Assembly: GCA_030595055.1 (NCBI GenBank)
Contig: JAUVEB010000005.1
Span: 1 to 32,298 of the forward strand
DNA: 32,298 bases
Reading direction: 5' to 3'
DNA from: Desulfuromonadaceae bacterium
GTDB lineage: Bacteria; Desulfobacterota; Desulfuromonadia; Desulfuromonadales; Geopsychrobacteraceae
In this document: in pieces, positions 27,304 to 32,298 of the stretch
Layout: each line of letters opens with the position of its first letter
Numbering within the stretch: the stretch's first letter is position 1
Notes under the pieces: generated by a model
Told to the model about the DNA's origin: nothing
Databases searched by the model: none
What the model saw: only the letters and a program-made list of their open reading frames with translations
Program-made: the position numbers and the translations under genes

Positions 27304-28215
27304 ATGGATACGCGATATTTGAAAACCTTGGTGACCGCTGTCGAGGCTGGTAGTTTTTCCAAGGCAGCGACAATCCTTCACCTGACCCAGTCGGCAGTTT
27401 CTCAGCGAATCAAATTTCTGGAAGATCGCTTCGGACAGAAACTCATGTGTCGTTTCGGTTCCAAGTTGAGTTTAACACAAGCCGGGGAACTTGTTCTGGA
27501 GATGGCAAACAGGGTTCTCGCTTTGCAGGATGCTCTGGTTCGTGATCTACAACGATTGACCGACAAACAGCAGCTCTCTCTTTGTTGTACGCCGACGTTC
27601 GGGACAGTTTTTCTGCCTGACGTGCTGAATACCTTTATGCTGGAAAACAGTAGTTCTGTTGATCTCAAGTTTCTGTTTCTCAGCCCCGATCAGGCTTTGG
27701 AGGGGGTTCGTAACCAGGAGTTTGACCTGGTGGTGATCGAGCATTGTCGGGAAAGAGATCTGAGTGGTTTTCAAACCTACCCTCTGCCGGAGGATGAGCT
27801 GGTTTTCGTCAGTGCCCCCGAGTTAGCTTTGTCAGCCCCTGATATTGATTTAGACGAGCTTTTAAAGATGCGGCTATTCGCCCGAAAAGATGGCTGCAGT
27901 TCCAAAAAGTTGCTTATGACAGGCCTTTCAAAGGCGGGTCGACAGTTGGAGGAGTTCACCGGAGTGATGGTTTCCGATGATCTGCATTTGACTTGCCAGA
28001 CAGTGCTGGCCGGTGGCGGTGTGTCTTTTATGTCGAAGAGCCTGGTCCAGAAATACCTGGACAGTGGCCAGATGGTGGCACATTATCTCAAAGGATTTAA
28101 CTCCCGGCGGTGCCGTACGGTCATTTTCAACAAAGGTCGTGACGAAGAGGAGATTTTCCGAAATTTTGTCAATGTTGTTTTTCGGGTGATGGGGGAGTCT
28201 CAACCTTTTAGCTGA
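27304..28215 (+). CDS. LysR-family transcriptional regulator
   Basis: MDTRYLKTLVTAVEAGSFSKAATILHLTQSAVSQRIKFLEDRFGQKLMCRF (HTH) plus substrate-binding domain; divergent from the decaheme operon; ATG at 27304 preferred over TTG 27292. Confidence 0.92.
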   Translation: MDTRYLKTLVTAVEAGSFSKAATILHLTQSAVSQRIKFLEDRFGQKLMCRFGSKLSLTQAGELVLEMANRVLALQDALVRDLQRLTDKQQLSLCCTPTFGTVFLPDVLNTFMLENSSSVDLKFLFLSPDQALEGVRNQEFDLVVIEHCRERDLSGFQTYPLPEDELVFVSAPELALSAPDIDLDELLKMRLFARKDGCSSKKLLMTGLSKAGRQLEEFTGVMVSDDLHLTCQTVLAGGGVSFMSKSLVQKYLDSGQMVAHYLKGFNSRRCRTVIFNKGRDEEEIFRNFVNVVFRVMGESQPFS

Positions 28216-28287
28216 AGCATCAACCGGGCAGATTTATACAAGTGGCGGTGACCGAGATATTCAGGTGCCGCTGTTTTTTTGCCCAAT

Positions 28288-28629
28288 TCAGTTTTCCCTG
28301 TTTCTGTGTGTATCAGTGCTGTTGACAAAATCGCTCAAACTCCTGAATCCGAGCAGTCTGGCCAAGGGTGGTTGCAGGAGGAAGGGGAACAGCAGAAAGT
28401 AAATGCCGGCTGCGACCATACCAAGCATCGTTGAAATTTGCAGGGTGAGATAAAAGCCATAGGCCACCATCAGCAACCAACTGAGGTCGAAGAGAAGCAT
28501 GCCGACGGTGGATGACGGGTACGGAATTTTCAGTTTTTCCTTGGGTAGCTTGCGGCACATGAAGCTGTAGTTGTGGATAATTCCGGCACAGATCAGTAAA
28601 ACGGCCGCCAGGGTTGTATCATTCAACAT
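28288..28629 (-). CDS. Small hypothetical membrane protein
   Basis: 113-aa ORF with several hydrophobic segments, 3 nt downstream of the RlmD-like gene. Confidence 0.65.
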   Translation of the reverse strand: MLNDTTLAAVLLICAGIIHNYSFMCRKLPKEKLKIPYPSSTVGMLLFDLSWLLMVAYGFYLTLQISTMLGMVAAGIYFLLFPFLLQPPLARLLGFRSLSDFVNSTDTHRNREN

Positions 28630-28631
28630 TC

Positions 28632-30107
28632 TCAGCCTCCGGAAAGATTCAGTTGGACAACCGTTTCCACGTGGGATGTCTGCGGAAACATGTCGACCGG
28701 TTGGACGCGAACCAGTTGATAACCCTGGTCCACCAGCAGTCGCAGGTCGCGGGCCAAACTGTCGGGATCGCAGGAGACATAAATGATCTGTTGTGGGCGG
28801 ATTTGACAGAGCTCCTGCAATAGTTCTTTTGAGCAGCCCTTGCGTGGCGGGTTGAGTGTCGCCAGGGCCAGATCCTCATTCTCCAAGCCCAGTTTCTGCA
28901 GCTCTTCCGCGGCATCACCGGCCACAAACCGGCAGTTCTTCAATCCATTCAATTCTGCATTATCCGCAGCGTTACGCACCGCTTCCGGGACATATTCGAT
29001 GCCATAGACCTGTCCGGCATCCTGTGCCAGATGCAGGGCGATGCCGCCGATGCCGCAGTAAAGGTCGATCGCCGAGTCTTTTCGTGTCAATTGGGCCCAT
29101 TCGCGAACCATGGTGTAGATACGTGCTGCCTGTAAACTGTTGACCTGGAAAAAGGCTTCCGGGGCAATCCGCAGCCGGATATCGCCGACCTGATCGATCA
29201 GGTCGGGCAGGCCGTGCAGCTTGAGAGTTTCCTGGCCGAGAATGACATTGCCGGTTGAGCTGTTGATGTTCTGGTGTACGGCAATGACCTCCGGAACCTT
29301 GCGCATCAGCCATTTGCCCAGTTTCGGTTGTTGTCGTAGGTCGCGGTCGTTGCTGACAAAGGTCACCAGTGCCTTGTTTCTGGTCGGACTGACCCGGATC
29401 AGCAGATAGCGCAGCAGACCCCGTTTGTGCTGCGGGTTATAAACGGACACCTCCTGCCGCTGGATTTCCTCGCGCAGCACCGCAGTGATTTTATTGATCA
29501 GCGGGTGATGAACCGGGCAATCAGGGCAATCGATAATTTCGTGGCTGCCCCGCCGATAAAGACCGATCAGCACTTTCTCCCGCTTGCGTCCAATCACCAG
29601 CTTGGCGCCGGCACGATAACCGAAGGGTGGGTCCGATGCCAGCGTTGTGCTGACCAGTTCGTCCCTCAGTAACTGTTCTCTCTCGAGAGCTTGTTCGACC
29701 CGCTGCTGTTTGTAATCAAGCTGCGCCTGATACTTCATGCGGATCAGCGGACAGCCGAGGCAGCTCTGCTCCAGCTCGCAGGCGATCTGGGCGGTGCGTT
29801 GCGGGGCATTGCGCAGCACTCTGCGCAGCCGGGTATAGATGTGGGTCCGCCCTTCGTGTTCGACTTCGGCGAGGACTGTTTCGCCCGGCAAGGCCCCCTG
29901 CACAAGGGCGGTTTTGCGCTGATGAGAGGCCAGGCCGATCCCCTCGTCGTCAAGGGCATCGATGGTCAGTTTCAGGGTTTCCCGGGGGGGCTGTTTTTTA
30001 CTCTGCTGTTTTTTCACAGAAATAGTCGTTTCTCTTCGGCGATTCAATAGTTGCTGGTGATTTCTCACGGGAAGCGCAGAGTACTCCCGGAGGCCGGTCG
30101 CTGTCAA
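28632..30107 (-). CDS. RlmD/RumA-type 23S rRNA (uracil-5)-methyltransferase
   Basis: TRAM-like N-terminus, Fe-S cysteines CELEQSCLGCPL, QVNSLQAARIYTMV, DLYCGIGGIALHLA, NPPRKGCSKELL, YVSCDPDSLARDL. True start probably internal (~MKKQQSKK or nearby). Confidence 0.9.
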   Translation of the reverse strand: MTATGLREYSALPVRNHQQLLNRRRETTISVKKQQSKKQPPRETLKLTIDALDDEGIGLASHQRKTALVQGALPGETVLAEVEHEGRTHIYTRLRRVLRNAPQRTAQIACELEQSCLGCPLIRMKYQAQLDYKQQRVEQALEREQLLRDELVSTTLASDPPFGYRAGAKLVIGRKREKVLIGLYRRGSHEIIDCPDCPVHHPLINKITAVLREEIQRQEVSVYNPQHKRGLLRYLLIRVSPTRNKALVTFVSNDRDLRQQPKLGKWLMRKVPEVIAVHQNINSSTGNVILGQETLKLHGLPDLIDQVGDIRLRIAPEAFFQVNSLQAARIYTMVREWAQLTRKDSAIDLYCGIGGIALHLAQDAGQVYGIEYVPEAVRNAADNAELNGLKNCRFVAGDAAEELQKLGLENEDLALATLNPPRKGCSKELLQELCQIRPQQIIYVSCDPDSLARDLRLLVDQGYQLVRVQPVDMFPQTSHVETVVQLNLSGG

Positions 30108-30181
30108 ACATCGGTCCGCTTGATTGTCGCTGGTGATAGCGGTAAACTCGCGGCTGAATTTATCGATAAGGAGTAGAGCCG

Positions 30182-31252
30182 TTGCGACGTAAAAGCCGTC
30201 AGATCAAGCTTGGCAATTTTGCCGTGGGGGGAGATGCGCCGATCAGTGTGCAATCGATGTGTAACACCGATACCCGCGATGTGACCGCAACTCTGGCGCA
30301 GATCGCTGCACTGCAGACTGCCGGATGTGAAATTATCCGTTGTGCGGTACCCGACCAACAGGCCGCGCAGTCTTTGGGTGCCATCATGCAGAGCTGCCGG
30401 ATGCCGCTGATTGCCGATATCCATTTCGATTATAAACTGGCCCTGACAGCCTTGGAGCAGGGGGTTGATGGCCTGCGGCTGAACCCGGGCAATATCGGTG
30501 AACGTTGGAAGGTGGCAGAGGTTGTTGCTGCCTGCCGGGAGCGAGCGATTCCGATTCGCATTGGGGTCAATGGCGGTTCGCTGGAAAAGCAGCTGCTGCA
30601 AAAATATGGGCATCCCACCGCCGCAGCGATGGCCGAGAGTGCTCTGGGGCATATCCACCTTCTTGAAGAGTTGAACTATGCGGAAATCAAGGTCAGCCTC
30701 AAGTCTTCCGATATCCGGCGGACCGTTGAAGCTTACCGTTTGTTGGCAACGCAGGTCGATTACCCTCTGCATATCGGGATTACCGAGGCGGGGACAACCT
30801 GGGCCGGCACCATCAAGAGTGCCGTCGGCCTGGGAACGCTGCTTTACGATGGTATCGGCGATACCCTGCGGGTCTCCCTGACCGGGGACCCGGTGGAGGA
30901 AGTGCGGGTCGGCTGGGAGATTCTCAAGAGTCTGGAGTTGCGGGAGCGCGGACCGGTGTTCATCAGCTGTCCGACCTGCGGGCGTTGCGAGATCGATCTG
31001 ATCGACATTGCCGAAGAGGTCGAACGGCGCTTACATGATTTGCCGAAACCCTTAACCATTGCAGTGATGGGTTGTGTGGTCAATGGTCCCGGCGAGGCTC
31101 GCGAGGCTGATTTGGGGATTGCCGGGGGGAGAGGGCAGGGGTTGCTGTTCCGGCGCGGGGAAGTGGTGCGCAAGGTCGCTCAGTCCGAACTGGCCGATGT
31201 GCTGGTGGAAGAAGCCTGGCGGATGGTTGAAGAGCTGACGGAGCAGGAATAG
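30182..31252 (+). CDS. ispG: 4-hydroxy-3-methylbut-2-en-1-yl diphosphate synthase
   Basis: VGGDAPISVQSMCNTDTRD, LIADIHFDYKLAL, LRLNPGNIG, FISCPTCGRCEIDL, MGCVVNGPGEAREADLGIAGG; TTG start. Confidence 0.96.
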   Translation: MRRKSRQIKLGNFAVGGDAPISVQSMCNTDTRDVTATLAQIAALQTAGCEIIRCAVPDQQAAQSLGAIMQSCRMPLIADIHFDYKLALTALEQGVDGLRLNPGNIGERWKVAEVVAACRERAIPIRIGVNGGSLEKQLLQKYGHPTAAAMAESALGHIHLLEELNYAEIKVSLKSSDIRRTVEAYRLLATQVDYPLHIGITEAGTTWAGTIKSAVGLGTLLYDGIGDTLRVSLTGDPVEEVRVGWEILKSLELRERGPVFISCPTCGRCEIDLIDIAEEVERRLHDLPKPLTIAVMGCVVNGPGEAREADLGIAGGRGQGLLFRRGEVVRKVAQSELADVLVEEAWRMVEELTEQE

Positions 31253-31258
31253 CCGACG

Positions 31259-32298
31259 ATGGAGATTCTCCTGCTTGAACCTTTTCTGGTCGGCTCACAT
31301 GCAGCCTGGGCGAGAGAGTACGCGACGCACAGTCGGCATCAGGTGAAGATTCTCGGTCTGACCGGCCAGTATTGGAAATGGCGGATGCACGGTGGAGCAG
31401 TAACTCTGGCACGTGAGTTTCTGGACGCTGATGATCGACCCGACCTGCTGTTGGCCACTGATATGCTCGACCTGACGACCTTTCTTGCCCTGACCCGCAA
31501 GGTAACGGCCGATATTCCCACCGCACTCTATTTTCACGAAAACCAGCTGACCTATCCATGGTCGCCGACCGATGCCGACCCCGCTCAACACCGAGATGCT
31601 CATTACTCTTTTATCAACTACTCTTCGACATTAGCTGCCGATGCCCTGTTGTTCAATTCCGCTTATCATCGGCGAGACTTCCTGGCCGAACTGCCCGGAT
31701 TTTTAGCGTCGTTTCCCGACCACACAGAGTCCGAGACGGTACAGCAGATCGCCGAGAAAAGCCGCACCCTGCACCTGGGTCTCGAGCTGCGGCAGTTTGA
31801 TGCTTTGCGCCCCGCGCCGGAGAGTGCCGGCAACCGACCGCCGCTGCTGCTCTGGAACCATCGTTGGGAGTACGACAAAAATCCCGAGGAGTTCTTCCGC
31901 GCCCTTTTTGTCCTGCAGGAGCAGGGCGTCGATTTCGAACTGGCCGTGTTGGGAGAATCCTATCGTAAGCAGCCGGCGGTTTTTGCCGAGGCGCGCGAGA
32001 GGCTTGACAGTCGGATTGTCCACTGGGGTTACGCTGAAAGTTTCACCGACTACGCCGCCTGGCTCTGGCGTGCCGATATCCTGCCGGTGACCTCGATTCA
32101 TGATTTCTTCGGTGTCAGCGTGATCCAGGCGATCTATTGCAACTGCCGGCCGCTGTTGCCCAAACGTCTCGCCTATCCTGAACATCTGCCGGAAGAGCAG
32201 CATGGCCGCTATTTTTATACCGACTTCGATGAGTTAGTCGTGCGTCTGACGCAATTGTGTCGGGATGTTGAAGCGTTGCGCAGCGAGAAGGTGCCGTC
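31259..32298 (+). CDS. GTDC1/QTMAN-like (DUF3524) glycosyltransferase, 3' truncated by window
   Basis: Frame missing from the ORF track because it runs off the window: MEILLLEPFLVGSHAAWAREYATHSRHQVKILGLTGQYWKWRMHGGA...LYFHENQLTYPW...LLWNHRWEYDKNPEEFFRAL...LAVLGESY...VHWGYAES...HDFFGVSVIQAIYCNCRPLLPKRLAYPE. Confidence 0.9.
   Translation, partial: MEILLLEPFLVGSHAAWAREYATHSRHQVKILGLTGQYWKWRMHGGAVTLAREFLDADDRPDLLLATDMLDLTTFLALTRKVTADIPTALYFHENQLTYPWSPTDADPAQHRDAHYSFINYSSTLAADALLFNSAYHRRDFLAELPGFLASFPDHTESETVQQIAEKSRTLHLGLELRQFDALRPAPESAGNRPPLLLWNHRWEYDKNPEEFFRALFVLQEQGVDFELAVLGESYRKQPAVFAEARERLDSRIVHWGYAESFTDYAAWLWRADILPVTSIHDFFGVSVIQAIYCNCRPLLPKRLAYPEHLPEEQHGRYFYTDFDELVVRLTQLCRDVEALRSEKVP

Noticed and set aside
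1-32298. CRISPR arrays, tRNA/rRNA genes, prophage or toxin-antitoxin modules
   Set aside because: No regularly spaced direct repeats, recognisable RNA genes or phage/TA signatures were seen by eye.

Overview
The window looks like a chromosomal segment from a Desulfuromonadales/Geobacter-type bacterium, inferred from its gene content (no marker gene or database search was available). It carries housekeeping genes: a partial UvrD/PcrA helicase, two NUDIX hydrolases, speA/speE, a pyruvoyl-type arginine decarboxylase homologue, proC, uvrC, malQ, an RlmD-like methyltransferase, ispG, and a partial GTDC1/QTMAN-like glycosyltransferase. Signal-transduction genes include two histidine kinases, several stand-alone receivers, a heme-motif HAMP sensor and a cyclic-nucleotide-binding protein. 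Respiratory multiheme genes include an OTR-like octaheme cytochrome and a DmsE/MtrA-like decaheme cytochrome with an MtrB/PioB-like outer-membrane barrel. The most notable observation is that the MtrB/PioB-like gene is split into two ORFs by one in-frame TGA. The frame stays open for 142 more codons to a normal barrel C-terminus (...GIGWRF). A two-part stem-loop starts 5 nt after the TGA and has bacterial SECIS-like geometry, and a yedF-like selenium-metabolism gene lies directly downstream. This makes it a candidate selenocysteine-containing outer-membrane electron-conduit protein, with a nonsense mutation as the main alternative. Other observations are a PvlArgDC homologue whose Ser-Ser maturation site is Cys-His, a CxxCH motif inside the barrel protein, a bacterial QTMAN-like gene, nested palindromic repeats, and a truncated HDOD fragment.
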